The notes beneath the pieces were generated by a model. The model was given only the letters and a program-made list of their open reading frames with translations. It was not told where the DNA came from and made no database searches. A DNA stretch of 64,000 nt. It comes from Lonicera japonica. Its lineage: Eukaryota; Streptophyta; Magnoliopsida; Dipsacales; Caprifoliaceae. Of this stretch, positions 1 to 11,872 are shown in pieces (the stretch's first letter is position 1; every line of letters begins with the position of its first letter). The stretch covers positions 8,495,003 through 8,559,002 of the forward strand of contig CM038463.1 in assembly GCA_021464415.1 (NCBI GenBank). Reading direction: 5' to 3'. The translations under genes were made by a program, and so were the position numbers.

Positions 1-497
1 TAATACCAGATCGATGGGTCCACCATTTCTTTATTTTCACTTTCGATGACTAGACAGTATGCGAGAATCTCCCTTTGCTCAATGGCTATTTGTACTGTTT
101 GCATGTCTTAGGGAATTTCTACCATTGACGCTAGAGTTGCTAGCGCATCAGCAAAGTTGTTCTGGCAGCGGGGTACATGGTGAAACCTAACTCTGTCGAA
201 CCTGTTGGCCACGTCTTGTAATCAATCTAAGTAGGGGATGAATTTTTCTTCTTTGATTTTCCACTTTTGTAGAATCTGATGAATGATAAGAGCTGAATCC
301 CCAAATACTTGTATCTTTGTTACCCCTTTTTTAAGTGCGATTTCCAATCCCACAATGCAAGCTTCATACTCAGCAGTATTATTAGTGCAGTCAAATTGAA
401 GTCGAAAAGACAACGGTGAGTGAATCTGATCTGGTGAGATTAGGAGGATCCCTATCCCGTAACCGTTCTTGTTGGCAGCCCCATCAAAATACAATTT
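1..497 (-). pseudogene. RNase H domain of the retrotransposon, broken by stops
   Basis: This follows the reverse transcriptase in frame. Visible acidic residues are the Asp in YFDGAANKNG, the Glu in AEYEACIVGLE, the Asp in VFGDSALI and the last Asp in NNFADALATLAS. All four RNase H catalytic positions are therefore present. In-frame stops lie at 498-500 and 222-224 (both TGA) and 108-110 (TAA). RNase H degrades the RNA strand during reverse transcription. The product continues off the left edge, where integrase is expected. Confidence 0.85.
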
Positions 498-2591
498 TCA
501 TTCACCTTCTGTATCTGTGACCATAACCGTTTCATCTGGAAATTTGGATTCTTCCTCTTCTTCCCCTTCTAACATAGGATTACCTGCCAAGAAATCTGCG
601 ATAATTTGCCATTTAATCGCCTTCTGAGTGACGTAAGTGATATCAAACTCCGATAGTAAGAACACCCATTTGGCCATGCGGTTAGTTAACACCGATTTTT
701 CAAACAAGTACTTCAATGGGTCTAGTCGGGCTATAAGAGTGACTGAAAATACAAGCATATAGTGGCATAATTTCTGAGTGGCCCAGATTAAGGCTGCACA
801 TGATCTCTCTAGAGGCGAGTAATTCCTTTCATAAGGTAGTAACTTCTTGCTGATGTAATAAATCGGCTGTTCTCTTCGACTCTGGGCTATATGTTGGGCC
901 AGCATGGCCTCTGCGGCAGTTTCATTTACCGTGAGATATAGTAATAATGGAATTCCTGGCTGTGGCGGGGCGAGGATCGGTAGATTTGACAAATACTCTT
1001 TGATCTTTTCGAATGCTGCCTGACATTGTTCATTCCATTGACCATCAGATGACTTGTGCAATAATTTAAATATAGGTTCGCACTTTTGTGTGAGCTGTGA
1101 TATAAACTGGCTGATATACTGAAGCTTACCTAAGAACCCTCTGATTTCTTTCTCGGTGCATGGCGTGGGCATTTCCCTGATTGCCTTTATTTTAGCTGGA
1201 TCTGCCTCGATTCCCTTCTTATTGACAACATACCCCAGTAGCTTACCTTTGGTTACCCCGAATACACATTTTTGTGGGTTTAGCTTCATCTGGAACTGTC
1301 TGAGCCTGTCAAAGAAGGCTTTAAGGGCGGGGAGATGTCCCTCTCTTTCTTTAGACTTGATAATCATGTCATCTATGTAAACCTCTACTTCCTTGTGGAT
1401 CATGTCGTGGAACAGTGTGGTTGCAGTCCGTTGGTACGTTGCTCCAGCATTCTTCAACCCAAATGGCATAACTGTATAACAATAAGTTCCCCATGGCGTT
1501 ATGAAGGCAGTCTTATCTTGGTGATCGGGATGCATCTTTATCTGATTATAACCAGCAAACCCATCAACAAACGACTTTAGAGCATGGTTGGCGGTATTAT
1601 CCACAATTAGATCAATGTTGGGCAATGGGAAATCATCTTTTGGGCAGGCTTTGTTGAGATCCCTGTAATCGACACATACCCTCACTTTGCCATTTGGCTT
1701 TGGCACGGGTACTATGTTAGCTAGCCATGTTGGGTAATCTACCACTCGGATAAACCCTACCTTTAGTTACTTTTCAACCACTTCTTTAACTTTTAATGAC
1801 CACTCTGGTATCAATTTCCTGAGCTTCTGTTTAACTGGCCTGCACTCCGGCTTAGTGTGGATTTCATGCATCACTATATCTGTATTTAACCCAGGCATAT
1901 CGGCGTAAGACCGGGCAAATACGTCAACATACTCCTTCAATAATTCATGCAAGTCTTTACCCTCAGCTTTACTCAATTCAGCCCCGATTTTCACTTCTTT
2001 CCTATCCTCATCGGTCCCTAGGTTAATTATAACAGTTTCACCCTCTTCGATTTGGATTCGTTGCTCGTGTTTTTCAGGAGTATCATTCATGGATTCAATT
2101 TCTGTCAAGGTAATATGAGATTCAGACACATTCGGATACTGAGAAGCTGATTCTATCTTATTAATGAAAACATTATCAAGGACGCTATTAAAAAAATTTC
2201 CTAAGAGCTCATAATCGCTCATTCTACCCACAATTTTATCCCTTACAAGTTCACTCCTTTTCTCACTCATATTTCCCTTATCTTTAACCGGGCGAATCAA
2301 TGTGACTGGGTCTACTACCTGGCCTTCCTCAGTAAGCACCATGATATATGTCTCTTTTTGGGGCTGAATGTGTTCTTCAGAAAATAGGCTTCTCATCATG
2401 CTTGATACATCTTCCACTTCTTTTTCCTCATTCATGCGTTGAAATTTCACGTGGTAACCCTGACTTTCAGTGCAATGCATATGGCCCTCCTTGCAGTACA
2501 AGTCTTCAACATAAAATATCTCAAACCCTGGAATTCTTTCACCTTTCGAATTGACCCACGGCTCCTGGAACCCACAAAATGGAAAATCCTC
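498..2591 (-). pseudogene. pol: Reverse transcriptase domain, broken by one internal stop
   Basis: In the same frame as gag. The entry block (KQKLRKLIPEWS) is just before a TAA at 1767-1769. After it come CVDYRDLNKACPKDDFPLP, the KTAFITPWGTYCY block, MPFGLKNAGATYQR and the catalytic YIDDMI near 1370, then the thumb and connection to about 520. These are diagnostic Ty3/gypsy motifs and close to Tat members. The domain copies element RNA into DNA. The stop at 1767 falls between the entry block and the catalytic core, so a full enzyme cannot be made from this copy. A TGA at 498-500 separates it from RNase H. Confidence 0.9.
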
Positions 2592-4043
2592 TTATTCTTT
2601 CACGAAAAACGCATTAAGAGAAGTGTTGAACACCCCGCAACCCAAACCTTCTGTAAATCCATCTTCTGTGTTACCTATTTGATCTGTAAAACCCAATCCA
2701 ACATATTTTCTTTCCTGCATATGTTTATCTCCCAGTCCCCGGCCTGGCATGTAACCCATAGTATTCATCATGGCTACCACTCGCTTATTCAAAAATGGCA
2801 CTGTTTCAGGCGGTAGATACCTGATCTTCTGCGTAGTCAGAGCTTGTACCCTAGGTTCGTATTGGAAGCCCCCCAACTGCACATCTTGACTTCCTATACC
2901 TAAGACAGGCGTATCTTTAGGTATTATGGTTTTATCACAATCACCATGTATCACGATAACCTCATCCCCTACCGGAATCTTGATATTTTGATGTAGAGAA
3001 TATGGAAGAGCCCCTACCGAATGTATCCATGCGCGTCCGAGCAAGAAGTTAAAACTAGATGGTATGTCGATAACTTGGAATTCAACAGGAAACTCGATCG
3101 GCCCAATTAGTAAGTTCAAGCCAACAGACCCTAATACTGCCCTTTTGGTGTTATCATATGCCCTTACCATTACCGAGGATTCTCCCAAGCTACTTTCATC
3201 GAGTCCTAAAGCCTTGAAGGTTTTGAGTGGACAAACGTTTATAGTCGCCCCATTGTCAATGAGTACATTCGGGACTACCATTCCTCTGGTTTCAATAGAT
3301 ATGTGGAGTGCTTGATCATGGTTCCTCCCTAGTGGTGATATGTCTTCGTCTGAAAAGGACAAACTGTTCTGTAGGTTCAGGGTCCCGATCATTGCTGTTA
3401 GTTGTTCTGGGGTTGATTCTATTGGGACTATGGCCTCATCCATGAGCTTGAGAAATGCTGCTCTATGGGGCTTGGAAGAGACCAATAATCCCCAAATAGA
3501 TATTTGGGCCTGAGTCTTCTTTAATTGATCAACAACTTGACTCCCTTCGGGCTGAGCCACCTCTTTCTTTCCTTCCTCTTTTCCTTTTTCTTGCGGGTGA
3601 TATGATTTTCCTGACCTTGTGAGCTGTTGTACCCACCTGGCCAAACATTCTTCCTCAGCTAAGTCAGATTCTGACGTAACCTTTGCCCAATCGAAGCTGA
3701 CCACATTGATGTGTGCTCGAGTGATCTTCCTTGAGATTGACCACTTCCTATGTGATGCATCTTGGCCAAATTTTATTTTCCTCTCCTGATAACCCAAGCC
3801 TCGCCTGTGTATTTGGGTTTTAACAACAATGGGCTCTACAATGCCTTGATTATTCTTGCCTAGTCCTTGACCGGGCAATATTTTCATTTCTCGCATCCAC
3901 TTATTAACATGGGAATCGTATACTGGCTCCTTCAAAATTTGTGGAGTTTCTTTCATCATATCTCGAAACATAGTTTTTAAGTCTTCTTCCTCTTTCTTCA
4001 CTCGAATTCGGTTTACATGATTTTCAACACGATAAGCTGTCAT
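2592..4043 (-). pseudogene. gag-pol middle: G-patch motifs and aspartic protease
   Basis: This continues the gag frame after the stop at 4050-4052. A first G-patch-like motif (GQGLGKNNQG) lies near the start. The protease core VLIDNGATINVCP is near 3240, with DNG where retroviral-type proteases have D(S/T)G; Tat elements commonly carry this form. A second G-patch-like motif (GYMPGRGLGD) lies near 2730. The protease would cut the polyprotein inside virus-like particles. The frame ends at a TAA (2592-2594) but resumes directly after it. Confidence 0.85.
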
Positions 4044-4049
4044 GACTTC

Positions 4050-5696
4050 TCATCCCTTCTTTATTGACTTAATCAAGAAAATTGGATCATTTTCTTCGTT
4101 CTCGACTAATAAGGCATTAATTCTCCCTCCATGGTTAGGGAGCGGGTTCTTTGCAACATTCGAAGCTTCAGGGTCAGGGATTTTTCCTGCCTCGATCAAG
4201 TCTTGGATAGCATGCCTTAAAGCTACGCATCGATCAGTGTGGTGTCCTGGGCCTTGGTGGTATTCGCAACGTTCATTTGTGTTCCAACTAGGAGGCAGTG
4301 GATCGGGAGGAGCCCGGGGGGCCAGTGGTCGCATGATCCCATTTTCTTGCAATGCAACTAGAGTTTTACTTAAGGAGGCCGGAAGACGTGAGAAATATCG
4401 ATATTTGTTTTTTCTATTTTGGTTCATGAATCCTTGGCCTTGGACCGACCCTTGCTCTCTTGGGTACTGAAAATTGGTTCGTTGATAAGGACCCGAGTTC
4501 TGATGAGACCACACTTGATTAATAACAGAAGCAGATTTCTTGTATTGCGACGAGGCCTTCTTAACCTCAGCGGCTTTTGTAAGTTCTTCTTCGATTTCAT
4601 TAGCCACGTGCGTCAAAGCCTTATATTTTTCAAAATACTGTCGTCACATACCATTTCTGATCTCAGGTTTAAAATTCTTGACAATTAAGCCCAATTGTTC
4701 CTCCTCAGGGACCCGATCAATCATCTGTGATGCCAATTCCCTCCAGCGTGTGATGAAGTCATTGACACTTTCATTGTCTCGCTGCTTAGCCATTTCGAGG
4801 TGCTTACGAGTAATTTTTAACTCCTCATTTGATTTGTAGTGTTCCATAAACTCCTTCACAATACTCTTCCAGTCTGCCACCCTGTGTTTTTCCAACCCTA
4901 AAAATCAACTGTGTGCAGGCCCTGTTAAAGTCTGATGGAAACCTTGGGCTAAGTAAGTCTCATTCAACCCATACAACTGCATAGTGCGAACATAAGCCTT
5001 AAGATGTAGATGGCGCGGGCTATTTCCCGAGAATTTTTCCACATTGGGGAGTTTAAAACCCACCGGCAACCTGGCTTCAGGGAAAAGAGACATGTTTTGA
5101 AGATCGGCTATGTCATCAACCTTATCCATCACCTTCTGGTTTAGAACCTTCATTTGTTCCTTTAGTAGGGTGATGGCTTTATTCTCCTTAATCTGTTCAA
5201 CTACCGACTCAGCGTATTGCCCCATATACGGATCTGGTTCGTGCCCTTCGAAGAGTGGGTTATGGTGTTGTCGGGGTTGATTGTGTTCAGGATGGAGCCA
5301 CATATTGACAGCATCTGGCACTGGCGGGCCTTGGCGTAGTGGGGGAACCGGTAGGACATTTTGTTGAGGTGGGGGAATTGGTTGGCCTTGGCCTTGGCCT
5401 TGGTTATGAGCGGGATTAAGATTTGGTTGATTCAGTTCGACAGGTGCCCGGGCAGCAAGTAAGGTATCCAGACAGGCCTGGGTGGTCCTATGCAGATTGG
5501 TCATGATATTCATAGACTGAGCCAAACCCTGTATCATTTGGTAAAGCTGATCTGGAGTAAGGGCCTCGGGGTTGACTGGTAAAACGGGACCGGGCGGCAG
5601 ATCCGCTGCATGGTGTTGACCCTCGACATCATAAACCCTTTCTTCGTTAACTTCTACCTGGTCATTGTGATAATCGAAAGCACGTCGTGGAGGCAT
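4050..5696 (-). pseudogene. gag: gag (capsid and zinc-knuckle region), broken by stops
   Basis: Translation starts at the ATG 5694-5696 and runs in one frame to about 4050. Gag is the structural protein that packages element RNA. The N-terminal third is proline- and glutamine-rich. The middle (about 5000-4650) has the retrotransposon-gag signature with a W-R-E-L-A run and the NESVNDF block. Near 4270-4190 there is a knuckle-like CEYH-GHHTDRC pattern followed by LIEAGKI, typical of Tat elements. In-frame TGA stops sit at 4905-4907, 4644-4646 and 4050-4052. The first replaces a position that is normally Trp in this family. There is no frameshift. Confidence 0.85.
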
Positions 5697-6860
5697 GATG
5701 AGAGGTGAATCTGGTCGAGTAAGTCTGCCTGTATGATCTCTACCAGCCCAACCGGCCAGTGTGTTTCCGCAATAAAAAAAACCTGGGAGTGGTGGAGAAA
5801 AGACTGAGATAAGGACAACGAGCCAGAACTAGATAACTGATACTTTTCACCAATTGATTGCGTAATTCTCGAAAAAGAGTGTGACTCAATGATATGCAAA
5901 TCGAAAATCACTTTTTGGTGTTTAGGCAAAAACAGATCGACAGTAGCAACTTGAGAGCCCCGTGGATAGGTTTAGGGTGGGAATATAAATTCCCGGGGTG
6001 CCCTTCTAACCTTCCGATTTTGAAAATTAATTTTTTTTGAAAAATTCATTTTGGAGACTGGCTCGATTTTTTGAAAGAATATTTTGAAAAATATTTTTTG
6101 AAAATTGGGAAGTTTTCTCCAGTTAGAGTTGCTTTTCATGGAAATAGTGACAGGGAAATTCTCACTAACGGGCTTTAGTGAGGGATTTCTACGGACGGGG
6201 TTGGGCAGCCACCGACCGTACTTGCCAAACCAAGAGTGGTATATATGACAAGGCCTTTTGTTCACTAATCTCACGACCGACGGTCAAGAAAACATGCAGA
6301 AATTCGTGTGTACTAGGTTGACGCATCCTATATGCAAGCGTGGTTGAAAAGGGTAAGGTTTAAGGCTCCCTCCTATTTGGCTAGGTCTTGCTATATACCC
6401 CAAGGGCGAGTACGTGCAAGGACCTTTTGATATACATTCTGGGTACGTGAGTATTCTCGTCACTCGATATACCTCAGTTTGGTACTTGGCCAAGGAGAGT
6501 GGTCCCATGCGCTTTTGGCTAGTGTAGACCCGTAAGTCCACGGCCTAGTCACGACTTTGGTCCCGAGGTTGATAGGGTAAATTTACACTCGCGATAATGC
6601 ATGATGATAATGGGTGCGTGCAAAATAACAATTATGGAGGTATGTTATGATAAACGCTTTAGGGTTTGTTCGAGTACTTTCAAATTTTATTTATGAAAAG
6701 ATTTTCCTCAAACAATTATTACAAACAAAAAGGGAATCAAGGTATCCACCTAAATCGCATCTATGTTATCCTAAGACTAAGGCCAAAAAAGAAAGCATGC
6801 AAACAAAAATAATTATCCACGCATATTCTACTCTTGTTTAGAGTCTAATCCTCTTACAAG
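5697..6860 (-). other. Untranslated leader of the retrotransposon
   Basis: This stretch of about 1.16 kb lies between the primer-binding site and the gag start. It has only short unrelated open frames and T/A-rich tracts around 6015-6110. I see no extra ORF resembling the ORF1 known upstream of gag in some Ogre elements. Confidence 0.6.
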
Positions 6861-6878
6861 TCCCCAGCAGAGTCGCCA
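6861..6878 (-). other. Primer-binding site
   Basis: On the minus strand the 18 bases read TGGCGACTCTGCTGGGGA, starting one base inside the LTR end. This is the form used by Ogre/Tat elements, which I recall as complementary to a tRNA-Arg 3' end. The tRNA identity comes from family knowledge and was not tested here. Confidence 0.75.
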
Positions 6879-7860
6879 CTGTGAGAACCCGCGTTCTCGA
6901 CGCCCGGGGGGGTCCTCGTGGGCGGCGATTCCGTTTGTTGATTTGGAAATTAGGTTTTGAAAAGAATAAGAGTCGCCAGTTTGTTTTACTAAACAAACAA
7001 AAAAGGTTTGTGTAAAAAGAGACGTATTTATGGATTAAATATCCTCTTATACACAATATATGCGAAACCAGTTGATTCAAAGGTTCGGGGATTAAGTTAC
7101 GAATCGGGAAGGTGTTAGGCACCCAATTCGCCCTTTTGGTCTCTTGAGTAGGATATGCGTGTGTTATAATTTAGTTCTTGCATGCTATTGCTATTACTTT
7201 ACAGCTTTTCGTGCTTGCCTTAGAAATCGGAATTTTGGGGTTGGGATGAAAACGATGTGTTTCCTAGTTCGCCCATGATTTTGAAAATAAATGTGTGTGT
7301 GTAATTTAAAAAAGAAAGTTTGATAATAATAGATGCAATGAAACAAGTGATTTTGTAAAGCATTGGGCTTTTCGAAAACTGATTCAATATGGAATCTTAT
7401 ATTCGATGTAATATGAGGCGAGTTGACCGATCGTATACCAAAGTCTATTGATTAAACCGGTATAGATGGCAATAGTGTTCTCATAATCGAGTGTTTATCA
7501 CATACACACCGCAATCTATGAGTTAGATTTGATATATAGCGATTATCGATTCCTTCGTATAACAATACCGCCAATCCGAGCTTTTAGAAAAGTAAGAAAG
7601 TAATAATACTATTTTGGAATTGGATTAGGGTTTATTATATGCCTTTAGTTTTGAAAAACAATTTAAAAAAAGGTTTTGAAAAGCTATCAAGTAATAGAAA
7701 TTATGCAGACAAGAATATAAATTATAAAACTGACGAATACATAAAAGAAGAGAGAGAAAATTATACCTGATCCTTCTTGGATGGAGAGAATAAGAATCTT
7801 TTGGTGTATACCACGAAATTCCCTTAATTGTTGATGAAAATAATGAATGGAGGGGGGGTC

Positions 7861-7868
7861 TATTTATA
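7861..7868 (-). promoter_or_regulatory. LTR TATA box
   Basis: The minus strand reads CTATAAATAGACC here, a strong TATA context near the middle of the LTR. It would place the U3/R border just downstream and leave about 900 bp of U3. Confidence 0.6.
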
Positions 7869-7934
7869 GTTGAAGAATTTACTTGGAGAGCAAGAAAAGA
7901 GATTGCAACTAGGACTCTTGGAAATTATCGCGAA

Positions 7935-8400
7935 ACCTTCCCACCGTTGGATCATCGTGATTTTTCGATATGTGTTGGGAATAGAACTCTTCTAGATTGT
8001 GTAAAAATTTCAGGTCGATCAGATATCGGGAAGGTTCCCTTTCGTTATGATTGGTACGAAGAGTTTGTGTTCGCGTAGGAAAGGTACTTGTTGTAGACAA
8101 GGTCCCTTGTTTGCACAACAAGTCAGGTTCTCACCATTGGATCATTCTAAATTTTGGATATGTATTGCCAACATAAGTCTTCTAGACTCCGTAAAAAATT
8201 GGAGACGATCGGAGTTCAGGAAGGACTTGGTCTCCTTGGCTTGGTACAAAGAGTTTGTTCCCGCGTAGGAAACATACTTGCGTACAACAATCTCGATAAT
8301 TAAACTTCCAACCGTTGGATTATGCTGCCTTTTTGATATGTTTTCCCTCCAAATATTTTATAGCTCGTATCCAAATTTGAGGCCGATCAGAATTCGTTTA
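7935..8400 (-). repeat. Three diverged ~180-bp repeats inside the LTR U3
   Basis: The plus-strand motif C(C)(G/A)TTGGAT(C/T)AT recurs near 7945, 8135 and 8312. After the first two copies come matching GATATGT, TCTTCTAGA, GTAAAAA and GTACxAAGAGTTTGT blocks; the third keeps only parts. Spacing is about 180-190 bp. This lies upstream of the TATA box, so it could be a repeated enhancer segment; that role is inference. Confidence 0.65.
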
Positions 8401-8949
8401 GGCCACTATTTATATTAATTTGCTACGAAGGACATTTCGACTATAATTGCACGATAGACAAATTAATTCTTGAGGATCCCATGTCCAACAAAGCTGAATT
8501 TTTAATATGATCTTCCCCACAATAAGGCCTATCCATTTATCAAACTTCAAACCATTTTAACTTCGATAAGACCTCCATTTGACCACCCGAAACAAACTCG
8601 TGATTTTTCTGAATTTCCGGAGATTCGACTCGTCAGATTTGAGCTGATTTTCGAGTATGCTACTCCTTCATGATAATTTCCAATAACTCTCAAAGTTTGA
8701 GGAGATCCAAAGACGTGATCCAGGAACATCCGTCGTAAATTTCGGCTTTCTCTGACCTCACATTACGCATCAGGGCTTTGCGTTGCAGTTTATTTCTTTG
8801 AGCATTTTGCGATCGCGTGTCACACTTGGTCAATATCTCGGCAAATGTTAGGGTCGTAATAACAAGTTTTTGCTACCAAGTAACAAGTTAAAGTCAAATC
8901 TCACTCTCGGGAATCATGTGCCTAGCCCATTCGTGGCTCTTTCCTACTA

Positions 8950-9240
8950 TAACTTCGGAGGTCCATTTGGTAGTTGAATTAAATTATTTTTTATCTGTAC
9001 ATGAAAATACCAACTAGAAATAAAGTATGGTGTTTGTATCAGCTCATAATTAAGTTGTTCCTCAATGTTGAGTGTACCAGCTGCAATAATGTGCGTGTTC
9101 AAGTTGAATACAATTCTTAGCACTAGCTCGAAATTTTTGCCATTAAAGCCCATTCGTGTTTAAGCGAAATTTTATTTCCTTTGGTAACTGGCTCGTAATT
9201 TCAATTTTTAATGTTTAGCACTTCACGTGTTCATTCGGAT
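8950..9240. repeat. Degenerate AGCTCGGA-type array, upstream copy
   Basis: Short blocks such as GTATCAGCTCATAATTAAG, GTACCAGCTGCAATAATG and CACTAGCTCGAAATT recur. They resemble the better-kept array at 13920-14600 at the matching place before the second gene copy. The whole 8763-9560 stretch has no ORF I can support apart from this and the leader of the next gene. Confidence 0.4.
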
Positions 9241-9562
9241 TAATTTAACAGGCTGGCTTGGGCCACGAGCCTCGCGCTGGCTTGTTGGGAAAAGCATAGC
9301 AGAAATGGCAATTTCAATTAGCACAGCACCGTGTTAGACAAAAACTGTCCAACTTACCCACTTCTCATTTTTTAAAATCACAAACTCTTCCTCTGCAATT
9401 TTCTTTCCTCCTTTCTCTGTACGAGCGACAAACTAAACTTACGATCTAAAATCGCGATTTTCATTCTTCGAAGTTTTTTTCTCACTGTAAGTCTTTCCTA
9501 TCCCTCACTCTAGTATCGTCGTTTAAATTTTCTTTCAGAGGGTTAGGGTTTAGATAGACTAG

Positions 9563-11808
9563 ATGAGTCTAAGAAGGTATTTAGTTAGGGGGGACGAAGA
9601 ACTTGCTGTCTTCTCTCAGCGATTTATCCCCGATGGGTGTACGATTAGGTTTCCTGAAGCAAACGAGGAGCCCACTATTCTTCCAAGAGATGGGGAGCTT
9701 GGCATATATATTGTCCTATTTGAACAGGCGAGATTGAAATTGCCCTTGGACCCCCTGTTGTGTGACGTGTTGAGACGATGCAACATGGCGCTTAGTCAAC
9801 TGAGTCTCAATGGGATTAGAGTAGTGTTAGGTTGTGCGGCCATGAACAGATTATTAGGGGTGAATTTAACGTGGATGGAGATTTTCTGGTGCTATTCAAT
9901 CTGTAACAGTCCAGGAGTTCAGTCTCCCTATTATTTTTGAGCTCGGGTCAGGTCTCCCGATTTGGTGAAGTGTTTGACGAAATCTGAAAAAGGCTATGAC
10001 GAGGGCATGGTAGTGGTCGGCGGTGCTTGGGACGATGGGAATATACATAAGATAAAAATATATATATAAATCACCATGTTGGTAGGATTTTTAGGTGTAT
10101 TTTTGTCATCCATTTCGTGTTATATTATGTATTGAATTTTTATACAAATCTTGTGTTTATTTTGCAGTCAAGCCCGTTCGTCCGAACTCTAAATTGATTG
10201 ATTGGGACTCCATCAATCCCGTGATAAATTTCAACGGTCCAAGGGGGATTCACCTTATTGATCACCCCGAGCTGCTCACAACTTACTCGGTTACACCCCC
10301 TGGGACACTGATTTTTTGTTGGAGAGACCCAATCAGCTGGATTGGGTTGGCAACACCAGAAGGCCGAGCAAACTTGAGGATAGGCAAAAGGTTAAAGTCC
10401 GCCCGCAATCCCGGCCTATAATTCCTACAGGGATTGCTATCAGGGAGGGCCCTGTTGAGAGAACAGGTGTCACTTTAACTGGGCTGGTTGCTGATTTGGG
10501 AGGACCTAGCACGTCAGCACATTTTCAAGATAAGGGAAAAAGGAAAGCTGCCGAGCAAAGTGACAGAAGCTCGAAAACATCAACCGACCTTGACCTAGTC
10601 CAGCTTTACAATGACATAGTAGCTAGTAGTTACCGAGCTATCGAAGATCCTGTGGAGATGGCCCTAAAGAGAAGGAACTTGAGCCAAGCTTTACAGGATG
10701 ACGCCAACGCAGGGCAAGTTGCTGCGTCGTCTCCTCAAAAGAGGCCTCGCTATGGCTACAGAGCTGTGGTGACTACCCCACCATCCTCTCCCTCAGGTGG
10801 TCAGAGAGTGGAGGCTGCCAAATTCCCAGCTGAAAAAGATCAGCCCCAAAGAGTTGAAGGTCAGGTGGCAGAATAGGTATAGGAAAAGCCTGATCAAAGT
10901 TGGCGTACTGTGTTTCGCTACCAGGGCCGTGAGTTGCTGGAGTCTGATTCCATATATCGCTCCCCCTCCGTTGCAGCCACCATCATGTATGGTATCACTA
11001 AGGCTGATGATGTTTACGAGCTCAAAGACATTCCCACTGTTCAACTCAGGAATGAACCTCTGCAAGATCTGTTGAAGGTTAATATTCGAGCTTATTTATT
11101 TTTCGAATTTTTCTCATTTTATTTTGTTCCTTGTAATTTTGTTTGTCTTTCTCTGAGCAGACTGCCCAGAAGTTCATGGTGTTAGACGATAGGAGGGCTA
11201 TCATGAGTAGGAACCAGAATGATGCCCTCACGCAGCTGGAAGTAGAAAAGAAACGCATGAATGAATAGCTGAAGGAAAAAAAGAAGGAGCTGGACACCGC
11301 CAACGGGCTGATATCTAGTTTGAACCAGTAGGTGGGGAGTGCTCAGGGGGAGGCGTCTTTTCTGAGGTCGGATCAGCAGTGTCTGAAAGAAGAAGTAAAG
11401 CGCCTGATGAAGGAGAACTCTGACCTCAAGGCGGAGAAAGACCAGGAAATTACTGATGCCGAGCAGAGGGGCTACGATTTATGCTTCGACGAAAGTGTTG
11501 CCGAGGTCAAGGCAATAAAAACGAAGCTTTACCAGGCTGGGTATGACCGGGGGCTTGATGCTACCCAGGTGCCTCCTATGAGCGATCTGAGGGTTCCTGT
11601 TCTCATTCTTGCAGGCTTCCAGTTTGCTGTAGAGGCGCCTGCGGTCGAGGCAGCTGAGGTTGGCCAGGAAGCTGAAGGCAGGGAGGTGGTGGAAGTTGAA
11701 TCCCCTGTTGGTCAGGCTGCTCATGGCAGGGTTGGTGATGGGCAACAGGCTGAAGAGGGTGAATTGGAGGATACTGGTGCTCATGACCCTTCCATCCCAC
11801 TGGATTAG
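9563..11808 (+). pseudogene. Plant 'gypsy-type transposon domain' gene, copy 1, decayed
   Basis: Exon 1 starts at ATG 9563. Its region PLDPLLCDVLRR...LNGIRVVLGCAAMNRLLGVNLTW resembles the plant 'putative gypsy type transposon' domain (PF04195, recalled, not searched). Intron 1 is about 10080-10167 and intron 2 is 11078-11160 (GT...AG). The middle is charged and Ser/Pro-rich with a basic PQKRPRYGYR patch. Exon 3 is a long coiled coil (EKKRMNE, KKKELDTANG, KEEVKRLMKEN) with an acidic Val/Glu-rich tail ending at TAG 11806-11808. Breaks relative to copy 2: TGA at 9938-9940, a one-base deletion near 10264, and TAG codons in exon 3 (near 11266 and 11329). Product function is unknown; such proteins are usually transposon-derived. 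Confidence 0.6.
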
Positions 11809-11872
11809 GCTTTCAACAAGCTCTTTTTTTTTTTATAGAGAAAGTTTTTGTAATGGGCTTTTCTGACATGAT

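Larger units (their letters stand above)
1..8762 (-). mobile_element. Ty3/gypsy LTR retrotransposon, Tat/Ogre type, 5' part
   Basis: The element reads right to left: LTR (8762-6880), primer-binding site, about 1.2 kb leader, gag, protease with G-patch motifs, reverse transcriptase and RNase H, then the window edge. Integrase and the 3' LTR are not in the window. The domain order, a protease active site reading DNG, the G-patch motifs and the primer-binding site match the Tat/Ogre branch of plant Ty3/gypsy elements. From the gag ATG (5694-5696) to the edge all coding matter lies in one frame, broken only by in-frame stops. The copy is therefore not autonomous as it stands. If the LTR boundary is right, the target duplication should read TTACG (8763-8767), but its partner lies outside the window. 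Confidence 0.9.
6880..8762 (-). repeat. 5' LTR of the Tat/Ogre-type element
   Basis: On the plus strand the LTR starts TGTGAG at 6880, next to the primer-binding site, and ends CTCACA at 8757-8762. This gives a 6-bp terminal inverted repeat with TG...CA ends and a length of 1883 bp. It contains a minus-strand TATA box at 7861-7868 and three diverged internal repeats. A related LTR in the opposite orientation lies at about 51950-52702, which confirms the inner end. The outer end rests only on the inverted repeat, because the other LTR of this element is off-window. Confidence 0.7.

Noticed and set aside
1156..1580. Plus-strand open frames opposite the reverse transcriptase
   Set aside because: They are shadows of the minus-strand pol frame and have no motif of their own.
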